A stretch of 64,000 nt of DNA from positions 62,001 through 126,000 of the forward strand of contig NZ_JADBGR010000084.1 of the NCBI RefSeq assembly GCF_014892515.1. Reading direction: 5' to 3'. A program made the translations under genes and the position numbers. Shown here piece by piece: positions 57,123-64,000 of this stretch (positions within the stretch are counted from its first letter, which is position 1; each line of letters starts with the position of its first letter). The DNA comes from Myceligenerans pegani (GTDB taxonomy: Bacteria > Actinomycetota > Actinomycetes > Actinomycetales > Cellulomonadaceae). The notes under the pieces were generated by a model. The model ran no database searches. It was not told the DNA's origin and saw nothing but the letters and a program-made list of their open reading frames with translations.

Positions 57123-57194
57123 CCGTCCCGGCACCGCCCTGTTCCTGCGCCTCCCGCGCCGTCCCGGCACCGCCCTGTTCCTGCGCCTCCCGCG
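57123..57194. repeat. 36-bp direct repeat, two copies
   Basis: Two perfect copies at 57123-57158 and 57159-57194 begin CCGTCCCGGCACCG, and seven bases of a third follow. They lie between the arg operon and padR. The 57100-57290 gap holds no gene. Confidence 0.85.
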
Positions 57195-57232
57195 CCGTCC
57201 CTGACTCCCCGCACCCCAATACCTAGATCAAC

Positions 57233-57278
57233 CATGCCTTGCTCTGCTAGGGTGCATATCCCTAGCAGTCCTAGGCAT
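57233..57278. promoter_or_regulatory. padR operator region with nested dyads
   Basis: An inner perfect dyad TGCTAGGG-n7-CCCTAGCA (57245-57267) lies inside an outer pair ATGCCT (57234) and AGGCAT (about 57273). The set overlaps the likely promoter (TTGCTC and CATATC) just before padR. PadR proteins usually bind such sites in their own promoter. Confidence 0.65.
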
Positions 57279-57290
57279 TGGAGATCCCGA

Positions 57291-57680
57291 GTGCACATCG
57301 ACAAGGACCTGGTCGCGGCGTCGGCGACCCCGCTCGTCCTCGGCATCCTCGCCGACGGCGAGTCCTACGGGTACGCGATCCTCAAACGCGTCACCGAGCT
57401 GTCCGGCGGGCGCATGCAGTGGACCGACGGCATGCTCTACCCCCTGCTCCACCGCCTCGAACGGCACGAGCTCATCGAGGCGTCCTGGGGCACCGCCGAC
57501 ACCGGCCGCCGCCGCAAGCACTACACCATCACACCCGCGGGACGCGCCGCGCTCGCCGAACGCCAGGAGCAGTGGACCGTCGTCGCCGACGCCCTCAAGC
57601 AGGTGTGGCAGGACCTGTCCGACGGCGCCACCGGCCACCCCGGACTCGCCGGCCCCCGGACCGCGGAGGGGTGGGCCTGA
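57291..57680 (+). CDS. PadR-family transcriptional regulator
   Basis: The 129-residue PadR repressor has a winged helix (LVLGILADGESYGYAILKRV, then GMLYPLLHRLERHELIEASW and RRRKHYTITPAGRAAL). A single C-terminal helix of about 30 residues marks the PadR-s2 type. GTG follows GGAG at eight bases. The nested dyads upstream suggest autoregulation. It is fused by one base to the membrane gene downstream, a pair seen commonly in Gram-positive bacteria; the inducer is unknown. Confidence 0.92.
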   Translation: MHIDKDLVAASATPLVLGILADGESYGYAILKRVTELSGGRMQWTDGMLYPLLHRLERHELIEASWGTADTGRRRKHYTITPAGRAALAERQEQWTVVADALKQVWQDLSDGATGHPGLAGPRTAEGWA

Positions 57681-59107
57681 TGAACGACACCCCGCAGCAC
57701 ACCACGCAGCACACCCCGGATCACGCCGGCCTCGAGGCCCAGATCGACCAGTGGCGCGGCTTCGTCCGGCGCCGCCGCGCCATCGCCGCGCCCGACGTCG
57801 AGGAGATGGAGGACCATCTGCGCGAGCAGGTCGCGGACCTGCAGGAAGGCGGCCTCGACGACGACGAGGCGTTCCTCGTCGCGGTCAAGCGCATGGGCAA
57901 CCTCGACGACGTCTCCCGCGAGTTCGCCCGCGAGCACTCCGACCGCCTCTGGAAGCAGCTCGTGCTCTTCCCGGACGAGACCACCGGTACGGGCGCCGGC
58001 GCCGGCACGAGCCTCGGCCGCTTCCGCGAGCTCGGCGTGCTCCTGGCCCTCGCGGTCGCTGCCGGAATCGCACTGAAGATCCTGGTCACGAGCACCGACG
58101 ACGAGGCCACCATCCTGCTCAACGCGCCGTTCCTCGTGCTGCCCTTCCTCGCCGGCTACTTTGCGTGGAAGCGAGCCCTCCCGCTGCTCACCGCGGCCGC
58201 CCTCATGGCCGCGGCCGGCGCGCTGGCCCTTGTCGTGGACCTGTATCCGTTCGACACGGGCGACCCCGCCGACCCGTTCGCGGAAACAGGCATGACGGTC
58301 GTCCTCGCCATCCTCCACGCGCCCGTCGTGCTCTGGCTGCTCGTCGGCGTCGTCTACGCGGCCGGGTCCTGGCGGTCCGATGCCCGCCGCATGGACTACG
58401 TCCGCTTCACCGGCGAACTCCTCGTCTACCTCGCCCTCATCGCGCTCGGCGGGATGCTCCTGGTCGGCCTGACATTCGGGGTGCTCAGCCTGGTCGGCAT
58501 CGACTTCGAGCCGTTCCTCGGGGACTGGCTCCTGCCCTTCGCCCTCCCCGGCGCCCTCATGGTGGCCGCCTGGCTCGTCGAGGCCAAGAAGAGCGTCGTG
58601 GAGAACATCGCCCCCGTCCTCGCCCGCGTCTTCACGCCGCTGGCCGCCCTCATGCTCGTCGCGATGTTCGTCGCACTCCTCACCGGCGGACCGCTCGACG
58701 CCGTCGACCGCGAGCTGCTCATCCTCATGGACGCCGTCCTGCTTGTCGTGCTGTTCCTCCTGCTGTACTCGATCTCCGCCCGCGACCCGCTCGACCCGCC
58801 CGGGATCTTCGACTGGCTCCAGCTCGTGCTCGTCGGTGCGGCGCTCGCGGTCGACGCGGTCGCCCTGACCGCGATGCTGGTGCGGATCGCGGAGTTCGGG
58901 TTCACCGCGAACAAGGTGGCGGCCCTGGGCCTGAACCTCATCCTGCTGGTCCACCTGGCCTGGGCGGGGCGGCTCACGCTCGGGTTCGTGCGCGGGACCA
59001 GGACGTTCGTGGCCACGGAGCGCTGGCAGACCAGGTACCTCCCGGTCTACGGCGCCTGGGCGCTGATCGTGGTCGTCGCCTTCCCGCCCCTCTTCGGCTT
59101 CGCCTGA
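57680..59107 (+). CDS. Permease prefix domain (HAAS-like) multi-spanning membrane protein
   Basis: The 475-residue product has a His/Thr-rich N-terminus, a helical prefix domain (about 18-92, VEEMEDHLREQVADLQEGGLDDDEAF and VKRMGNLDDVSREF) and about eleven to twelve transmembrane helices with no known transport motif. The prefix domain is common in proteins encoded next to PadR and is thought to be a signalling or regulatory part. The ATG overlaps the padR stop by one base. Function unknown. Confidence 0.82.
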   Translation: MNDTPQHTTQHTPDHAGLEAQIDQWRGFVRRRRAIAAPDVEEMEDHLREQVADLQEGGLDDDEAFLVAVKRMGNLDDVSREFAREHSDRLWKQLVLFPDETTGTGAGAGTSLGRFRELGVLLALAVAAGIALKILVTSTDDEATILLNAPFLVLPFLAGYFAWKRALPLLTAAALMAAAGALALVVDLYPFDTGDPADPFAETGMTVVLAILHAPVVLWLLVGVVYAAGSWRSDARRMDYVRFTGELLVYLALIALGGMLLVGLTFGVLSLVGIDFEPFLGDWLLPFALPGALMVAAWLVEAKKSVVENIAPVLARVFTPLAALMLVAMFVALLTGGPLDAVDRELLILMDAVLLVVLFLLLYSISARDPLDPPGIFDWLQLVLVGAALAVDAVALTAMLVRIAEFGFTANKVAALGLNLILLVHLAWAGRLTLGFVRGTRTFVATERWQTRYLPVYGAWALIVVVAFPPLFGFA

Positions 59108-59131
59108 GCGGTCGACCGGGTTTGTCGAGCC

Positions 59132-59193
59132 GTCGGTCCGTTGTCCGCGTGGTCGGTCCCTCGAGCGACAGACCGCATGGGCAACGGACCGAC
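59132..59193. terminator. Inverted repeat after the PadR-membrane pair
   Basis: GTCGGTCCGTTGTCC (59132-59146) pairs with GGGCAACGGACCGAC (59179-59193) with one wobble. Extra GGTCGGTCC (59151) and CGGACCGACC (59205) copies allow alternative stems. It most likely ends the padR operon. Confidence 0.6.
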
Positions 59194-59238
59194 CGCTCGC
59201 CATCGGACCGACCGGCGCCACGCGAGAGAATCGCCTTC

Positions 59239-59967
59239 GTGCGTGATTTCTTCGAACGTCCCGTCCTCGCCGTCGCCCGCGACCTGCTGGGCGCCCACCT
59301 GACCGTCCGCGGACCGGACGGGACCGTCACCGTCCGGCTCACGGAGGTCGAGGCGTACGACGGCGGGAACGACCCGGGCTCGCACGCCTACCGCGGCCGC
59401 ACCACCCGCAACGCGACGATGTTCGGCACGGCCGGCCACCTGTACGTGTACCGCCACCTGGGCCTGCACCACTGCGCCAACATCGTGTGCGGGCCCGACG
59501 GCGAACCCTCGGCCGTGCTGCTGCGCGCGGCCGAGGTCACCGACGGCGTCGAGCTCGCCCGCGAGCGCCGCCTCGCGGCCGGTGTCGTCCGCGCCGACCG
59601 GGACCTCGCACGCGGCCCCGCCCGGCTGACGGTCGCACTGGGCATCGACAGGTCCGACGACGGCGTGGACGTCACGGGCACCGGCGGCAGGGTGACGCTG
59701 GAGCCGGCTCCGGGTTCGTGGCCTCCGCCCGGCAGGACGGTACGGGACCGCCGGGCGGCGGACGAGACACTGATCCGGACGACGGGCGTCGTCCGCACCG
59801 GTCCCCGCGTGGGCGTGTCGGGCGAGGGCGGGCGCGCGGACCTGTTCCCGTGGCGCTTCTGGCTCGACGGCGAACCGACGGTCAGCGACTACCGCGTGGC
59901 GGCCGCGCGGCGCCGTCGCACGGCGGCCGTGGGGGCGGCCGCGAACGGCCGCGCGACGACCTCCTGA
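59239..59967 (+). CDS. mpg: 3-methyladenine DNA glycosylase (AAG/MPG family)
   Basis: The 242-residue AAG-type glycosylase removes alkylated purines from DNA. It has RDLLGAHL, EVEAYDGGNDPGSHAYRGRTTRNATMFG (catalytic Glu region), GHLYVYRHLGLHHCANIV and RGPARLTVALGI, all typical. The 3' part has a Arg/Ala-rich tail. GTG 59239 has a weak -10 (GAGAAT) ending seven bases upstream and no ribosome binding site. Confidence 0.93.
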   Translation: MRDFFERPVLAVARDLLGAHLTVRGPDGTVTVRLTEVEAYDGGNDPGSHAYRGRTTRNATMFGTAGHLYVYRHLGLHHCANIVCGPDGEPSAVLLRAAEVTDGVELARERRLAAGVVRADRDLARGPARLTVALGIDRSDDGVDVTGTGGRVTLEPAPGSWPPPGRTVRDRRAADETLIRTTGVVRTGPRVGVSGEGGRADLFPWRFWLDGEPTVSDYRVAAARRRRTAAVGAAANGRATTS

Positions 59968-60104
59968 GGTCCGGTCCGGTTGGGAGACGGCGCAGCCGCC
60001 GCGTGCCCCGGCGGTTCGCCGCCGGCCGCTCCGCTCGACAGAGTTCACGGTCCCGTCGCGTCCGGTACACGCCGATGTCGTGCGCGTGTCCTTGGCTCGG
60101 GGCC

Positions 60105-62360
60105 ATGAGGACCACACGACGATCCGTACTCCTGCGGGCCGGCGCGGTCGTGGCGGCGACCGCGCTCGTGCTCCCGCTCGCCACCGCGGCGCAGGCGGCC
60201 GGCGGCCGCCCGGGCCACGACACGCCGCGCGGCGGGACCCACCTGACGGCGACGCTGGCCGGCCGGGCGACGCTCTCGGCCGACCACCTGACCGAGGGCC
60301 CGTCATCGGGCGCCGACGCCGGCTCGGCCAACGGGCGCCAGGGCCCGTGGCCCGGGCAGGTGATCCCCGGCTTCTCCGCGATGATCGACAACGGCGACGG
60401 GACGTTCTGGGCCCAGCCGGACAACGGGTTCGGCTCGAAGGGCAACTCGTCCGACTTCCTGCTGCGCAACTACTTGGTGCGCCCGGACTGGGACACGGGC
60501 CGTCGGAACGCCGGCTCGGGCGAGATCGAGATCCTCGACCACATCACCTACAACGACGCGAACCACGTCCTGGACTTCGAGATCGTCCGCGAGGACACGG
60601 AGGAGCGCTGGCTCACCGGCTCGGACTTCGACATCGAGTCCGCGGTCCGCGCCGCGGACGGCACGCTCTGGGTGGGTGACGAGTTCGGCCCGTTCCTCCT
60701 GCACTTCGACGCGGGCGGCACGCTGCTGGAGCCGCCGGTCGAGTTCCCGGGCGGGCGCTCGCCGCAGAACCCGTACCTGGCCGACGGCGAGACGCCGAAC
60801 GTCGCCGCGTCGCGCGGCTTCGAGGCCATGGCGGCGAGCCGCGGCGGCCGCTACCTGTACCCGGTGGTGGAGGGCGCGCTGGTGGACGACGGCGAGCGGC
60901 GCCGCCGCTGGATCCACCAGTTCGACACCCGCACCGGCGAGTACACCGATCGCCGCTGGGCGTACGAGACCGACCGGGAGGCCGACGTCGTCGGCGACGC
61001 GTTCATGACGGGGCGGCACACGATGCTCCTGCTCGAGCGCGACGACTTCCAGGGCGCGGCGTCCGTGATCAAGCGCGTCTACGAGGTCGACCTGCGCAAG
61101 CGGGGGCGGGACGGGTTCGTGCGCAAGGAGCTCGTGCTCGACGCGCTGGGCATCGCGAATCCGCGCGGTATCGACGCCGGTGAGGGCTACGGCCTGGGCG
61201 AGACGTTCAGCCTGCCGGTGCAGTCGTTCGAGACGGTCCTGTTCGTCGACCGCGACACGCTGCTGATCGGCAACGACAACAACTACCCGTTCAACGACGC
61301 ACGCGTGCCGGGCGAGCCGGACGACACCGAGATGGCGCTCGTGGACCTGCGGCGCGAGCGGGTCGAGGACGACGGCGTCACGGTCGTCGGGCATCGTGGT
61401 GCGTCCGGCTACCGGCCGGAGCACACCCTCGCCGCGTACGAGCAGGCGATCCTGCAGTGCGCGGACTACATCGAGCCGGACCTCGTCGCGACGTCCGACG
61501 GCGTGCTGGTGGCCCGGCACGAGAACGAGATCAGCGGCACGACCGACGTCGCCGACCGCCCCGAGTTCGCCGACCGGCGCACCACCAAGACGATCGACGG
61601 GAGTGAGATCACCGGCTGGTTCACGGAGGACTTCACGCTCGCCGAGCTGCGCACGCTCCGCGCCACGGAGCGCCTGCCGCAGGTCCGGCCGGAGAACACG
61701 GCGTTCGACGGCTTGTACCAGGTCCCGACGCTCGACGAGGTGCTCGACCTCGCCCGCAACAGCCGCACGTGCGACGGCGCCCCGGTGGGCGTCTACCCGG
61801 AGACGAAGCACCCCACCTACTTCGACTCGGTGGGCCTGTCCCTCGAGGAGCCGCTGGTGGCCGAGCTGCGGCGCAACGGCTTCCACGGCTCCCGCTCCCC
61901 GGTGATCATCCAGTCGTTCGAGGTCGGGAACCTGAAGGAGCTCTCCCGCATGACGAACATCCGGCTCGCGCAGCTCATCGCCGGTTCCGGCGCCCCGTAC
62001 GACCTCGAGGCCGCCGGTGACGAGCGCACCTATGCGGACCTGGTCACGCCGAAGGGCCTCGCCGGCATCGCGCGGTACGCCGACGGCATCGGCGCGTCGA
62101 AGGACGTCCTGATCCCGCGGGACGACGACGGCCGCCTCGCCGGCCCGTCGCCGGTGATCACCGACGCGCACGCCGCGGGCCTCGACGTGCACGGCTGGAC
62201 CTTCCGCGCGGAGAACCAGTTCCTGCCCACGGACCTGCGGTCCTCCGGCGACCCGGCCGAGTTCGGCGACCTGGACGCGGAGATCGACGCGTTCCTCGAC
62301 GCCGGGATGGACGGATTCTTCACCGACCACCCGGACCTGGGCGCCGCCGCGGTGGACTGA
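60105..62360 (+). CDS. Tat-exported phytase-like esterase fused to glycerophosphodiester phosphodiesterase
   Basis: The 751-residue product has a Tat signal (TTRRSVLLRAG, hydrophobic core to AAQAAG). It has two domains. Residues about 70-420 match the esterase-like-phytase family (FSAMIDNGDGTFWAQPDNGFGSKGNS, SDFDIESAVRAADGTLWVGDEFGP, GFEAMAASRGGRYLY). Residues about 425-748 are a GDPD domain: VVGHRGASGYRPEHTLAAYEQAI (His430, Glu), DYIEPDLVATSDGVLVARHENEI and FTDHPDLG. It should hydrolyse phosphodiester lipids or related phosphate esters outside the cell. The 59968-60104 gap shows no gene. A terminator follows. Confidence 0.88.
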   Translation: MRTTRRSVLLRAGAVVAATALVLPLATAAQAAGGRPGHDTPRGGTHLTATLAGRATLSADHLTEGPSSGADAGSANGRQGPWPGQVIPGFSAMIDNGDGTFWAQPDNGFGSKGNSSDFLLRNYLVRPDWDTGRRNAGSGEIEILDHITYNDANHVLDFEIVREDTEERWLTGSDFDIESAVRAADGTLWVGDEFGPFLLHFDAGGTLLEPPVEFPGGRSPQNPYLADGETPNVAASRGFEAMAASRGGRYLYPVVEGALVDDGERRRRWIHQFDTRTGEYTDRRWAYETDREADVVGDAFMTGRHTMLLLERDDFQGAASVIKRVYEVDLRKRGRDGFVRKELVLDALGIANPRGIDAGEGYGLGETFSLPVQSFETVLFVDRDTLLIGNDNNYPFNDARVPGEPDDTEMALVDLRRERVEDDGVTVVGHRGASGYRPEHTLAAYEQAILQCADYIEPDLVATSDGVLVARHENEISGTTDVADRPEFADRRTTKTIDGSEITGWFTEDFTLAELRTLRATERLPQVRPENTAFDGLYQVPTLDEVLDLARNSRTCDGAPVGVYPETKHPTYFDSVGLSLEEPLVAELRRNGFHGSRSPVIIQSFEVGNLKELSRMTNIRLAQLIAGSGAPYDLEAAGDERTYADLVTPKGLAGIARYADGIGASKDVLIPRDDDGRLAGPSPVITDAHAAGLDVHGWTFRAENQFLPTDLRSSGDPAEFGDLDAEIDAFLDAGMDGFFTDHPDLGAAAVD

Positions 62361-62383
62361 CGGACCGACCGTCGCACCCGTAC

Positions 62384-62431
62384 GACCGCCGGGGTAGTAG
62401 ATCTGCTGCAGGATCGGCCACCCCGGCGGTC
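62384..62431. terminator. Bidirectional terminator
   Basis: GACCGCCGGGGT (62384-62395) and ACCCCGGCGGTC (62420-62431) pair perfectly over a 24-base loop, followed by CTTTCTCG. It lies between the convergent phosphodiesterase and lysG genes. Confidence 0.75.
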
Positions 62432-62439
62432 CTTTCTCG

Positions 62440-63426
62440 TCACCGTCCCCGGTCACCACGGCTGACCGGGGACGCCGCCGCCCGCGTTCCCTCGTGCACG
62501 AGCTGCCGGCGCGCCTCGGCCAGGAGCGCATCGGCGACGGCGTCGAGCGTCGTCGAGCGCAGGCGCCACTGCTGCAGGTACAGCCGCACGTCCACCGACG
62601 GCGCGCGGGGATCCAGGAGGACGACGTCGTCGCCCGACAGGACCGGACCGGTGCGCAGGTCCTGCACCATGCCCCAGCCCATGCCGAGGCGGATCGCCTC
62701 CAGGTACTCGGGCGTGCTGGGCACGTACGTGCGCGGAGGAGCCGGCAACGCGGAGCCGGTGCGGGCGGCGTACTCGCGCAGCCACTGGTCCTGCAGGTCG
62801 TCGTGCCGGTCGAACACGAGCATCGGGGCGCGGGACAGCGCCTCGGGGGTGACACCGCCGGGAAACCAGCGCTCCACGACGCGGGGCGTCGCCATCGCCC
62901 GGTACGGCATCACGCCGAGGGGGCGGGACGTGCAGCCCTGCACGGGCTCGGCCTGCGCCGTGATCGCGGCCATCACGATCCCCTGCGGCAGCAGGTCGAC
63001 CGTGCGCTCCTGGTCCTCGCGGTAGATGTCCAGCACCACGCCGGGCACGCGGGCCAGGGCGGGCAGCACCCAGGTCGCCAGGGAGTCCGCGTTGACGGCG
63101 ATGGGGACGCTGACCGGGCGCGGCGCCGCCGGGCCGCCGTCGGCACCCTCCGGGCCCGGCCCGAGCCCCGACGCGTGCAGCTCGACCGCCGCCTCCGCGG
63201 CGAGCAGGTCCGTCTGCCGGGCCAGGCGCAGAAGGGTCTCGCCCGGCGCGGTCGGCGTCACGGGCCGCGTGCGCCGCACGAGGACGCCGCCCGCGGCGTT
63301 CTCCAGGGCGCGGATGCGCTGGCTCACCGCCGACGGCGTCACGTGCAGCAACCGCGCGGCCCCGTCGAACGAGCCCTCGCCGACGACGGCGGCCAGCGCT
63401 TCGAGCTGTGCGGAGTCCCACTGCAT
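62440..63426 (-). CDS. lysG: LysG/ArgP-type LysR regulator
   Basis: The 328-residue LysR-type regulator activates the lysine/arginine exporter gene. The N-terminal helix-turn-helix is QLEALAAVVGEGSFDGAARLLHVTPSAVSQRIRALEN, followed by the ligand-binding domain. The helix-turn-helix matches the ArgP/LysG subgroup, and the gene is divergent from lysE, the classic pair. TACGCT ends seven bases before the ATG (minus strand, 63434-63439), a leaderless-type promoter. Confidence 0.92.
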   Translation of the reverse strand: MQWDSAQLEALAAVVGEGSFDGAARLLHVTPSAVSQRIRALENAAGGVLVRRTRPVTPTAPGETLLRLARQTDLLAAEAAVELHASGLGPGPEGADGGPAAPRPVSVPIAVNADSLATWVLPALARVPGVVLDIYREDQERTVDLLPQGIVMAAITAQAEPVQGCTSRPLGVMPYRAMATPRVVERWFPGGVTPEALSRAPMLVFDRHDDLQDQWLREYAARTGSALPAPPRTYVPSTPEYLEAIRLGMGWGMVQDLRTGPVLSGDDVVLLDPRAPSVDVRLYLQQWRLRSTTLDAVADALLAEARRQLVHEGTRAAASPVSRGDRGR

Positions 63427-63445
63427 GATCCCGAGCGTAGCGGCA

Positions 63446-63464
63446 GATGAAGCTCTGCTTCATC
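63446..63464. promoter_or_regulatory. Dyad in the lysG-lysE divergent promoter
   Basis: GATGAAG and CTTCATC flank five bases (perfect seven-base arms). A third TTCAT half-site lies at about 63488. The position suits a LysG binding site controlling both genes. Confidence 0.65.
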
Positions 63465-63518
63465 AGATACAGAAACATTCGCTGGACTTCATTTCGCGCT
63501 CGGGTTCTCCTGGACGGC

Positions 63519-64000
63519 ATGATCGCAGCCCTGCTCGCCGGACTCGGATTCGGCCTCTCCCTCATCGTCGCCGTCGGCCCGCAGAACGCGTACGTGCTGC
63601 GCCAGGGCGCACTGCGCGACCACGTCGGGCTCGTGGTCCTGCTGTGCGCGGCGTCCGACACCGTGCTCATCACCGCGGGCGTCGGCGGCATGGGCAGCGC
63701 GATCCAGGCCGTGCCGTGGCTCGTCGAGCTCATGCGGTGGCTGGGCGCCGCCGTCGTGCTCGGCTACGGCGTGCTGGCGGCGACCCGCGCCATGCGGGGG
63801 TCGGGGGCACTGCCGGTGGCCGACGACGGCGCAGCCGCCGGGCCGGCCGGGACCGCCCGGCCCGCGGAGACTCCGGCGGGCGGCCCGACGCGCCTCGCGC
63901 TGCGGGCCGTGCCCGGCCGCCGGACCGCTGTCGCGGCCACGGCACTGGCCCTGACCTGGCTGAACCCCCACGTCTACCTCGACACGCTGGTGCTCATGGG
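63519..64000 (+). CDS. lysE: LysE-type amino-acid exporter (3' end outside window)
   Basis: The first 160 residues of a LysE-family transporter show the conserved GLSLIVAVGPQNAYVLRQG with the GPQN motif and hydrophobic helices. A hydrophilic loop (about 93-128) follows with an Ala/Gly/Pro composition, and ALTWLNPHVYLDT closes the visible part. The LysE/ArgO subfamily exports lysine and arginine. The gene is cut by the window edge. It is divergent from lysG, which should activate it. Confidence 0.92.
   Translation, partial: MIAALLAGLGFGLSLIVAVGPQNAYVLRQGALRDHVGLVVLLCAASDTVLITAGVGGMGSAIQAVPWLVELMRWLGAAVVLGYGVLAATRAMRGSGALPVADDGAAAGPAGTARPAETPAGGPTRLALRAVPGRRTAVAATALALTWLNPHVYLDTLVLM

Overview
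The window is GC-rich chromosomal DNA from a high-GC Gram-positive bacterium (Actinobacteria). The his, arg, infC-rpmI-rplT-pheS-pheT and lspA-rluD-dnaE neighbourhoods have actinobacterial order. Secreted xylan- and chitin-active enzymes with CBM2-like and CBM5/12-like modules point to the Micrococcales, probably the Promicromonosporaceae (Isoptericola, Cellulosimicrobium or relatives). That placement is inference. I see no insertion sequence, prophage, CRISPR array, tRNA or rRNA.

Layout. 1-6737: tail of an unidentified gene, then lspA-rluD, dnaE, a Nudix hydrolase and a PPOX-class flavoenzyme, mostly start/stop-overlapped. 6788-9766: a NarL-type two-component pair divergent from a multi-spanning membrane protein. 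9803-27360: a histidine cluster (hisD, then hisC-hisB-unknown-hisH-hisA-SseB-like gene) split by about 11 kb that holds a SWIM-SNF2 helicase, a CBM2-glucuronoyl esterase, a GH18 chitinase, a RecQ-phosphoribosyltransferase fusion, a small membrane protein and a Rieske lipoprotein. 27408-29139: serine protease lipoprotein, coiled-coil membrane protein and DUF1844 protein, all on the minus strand. 29375-38243: infC (AUC start), rpmI, rplT, a TrmH-type methyltransferase, a GerW-like protein, thpR, pheS, pheT and a short-chain dehydrogenase. 38406-47172: mixed genes, including a secreted protein of unknown role, a SRPBCC/LLM-oxidoreductase pair, tam, a second two-component pair, qor, an acetyltransferase and a CDF metal exporter. 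47304-57099: arginine operon argC-J-B-D-F-R-G-H plus a P-loop kinase-like gene. 57291-64000: PadR with a membrane partner, a 3-methyladenine DNA glycosylase, a Tat-exported phytase-like/GDPD fusion, and the lysG-lysE regulator/exporter pair.

How genes work together. The arg genes give the ornithine-to-arginine route with their own repressor. The lysG-lysE pair would export excess lysine or arginine. The his genes cover late and middle histidine synthesis. The esterase and chitinase are secreted polymer-degrading enzymes, and a LacI-type operator-like dyad lies in front of the esterase. A recurrent feature is a TANNNT -10 element placed only 6-7 nt before the start codon, the signature of leaderless mRNAs; I count eleven clear cases. 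No clearly new multi-gene system was found. The strongest unusual signals are the altered carbamoyl-phosphate motif of ArgF, the AUC start of infC, the split his cluster with an unrecognised gene inside it, several strong operator-like dyads, and repeated small in-frame tandem expansions.
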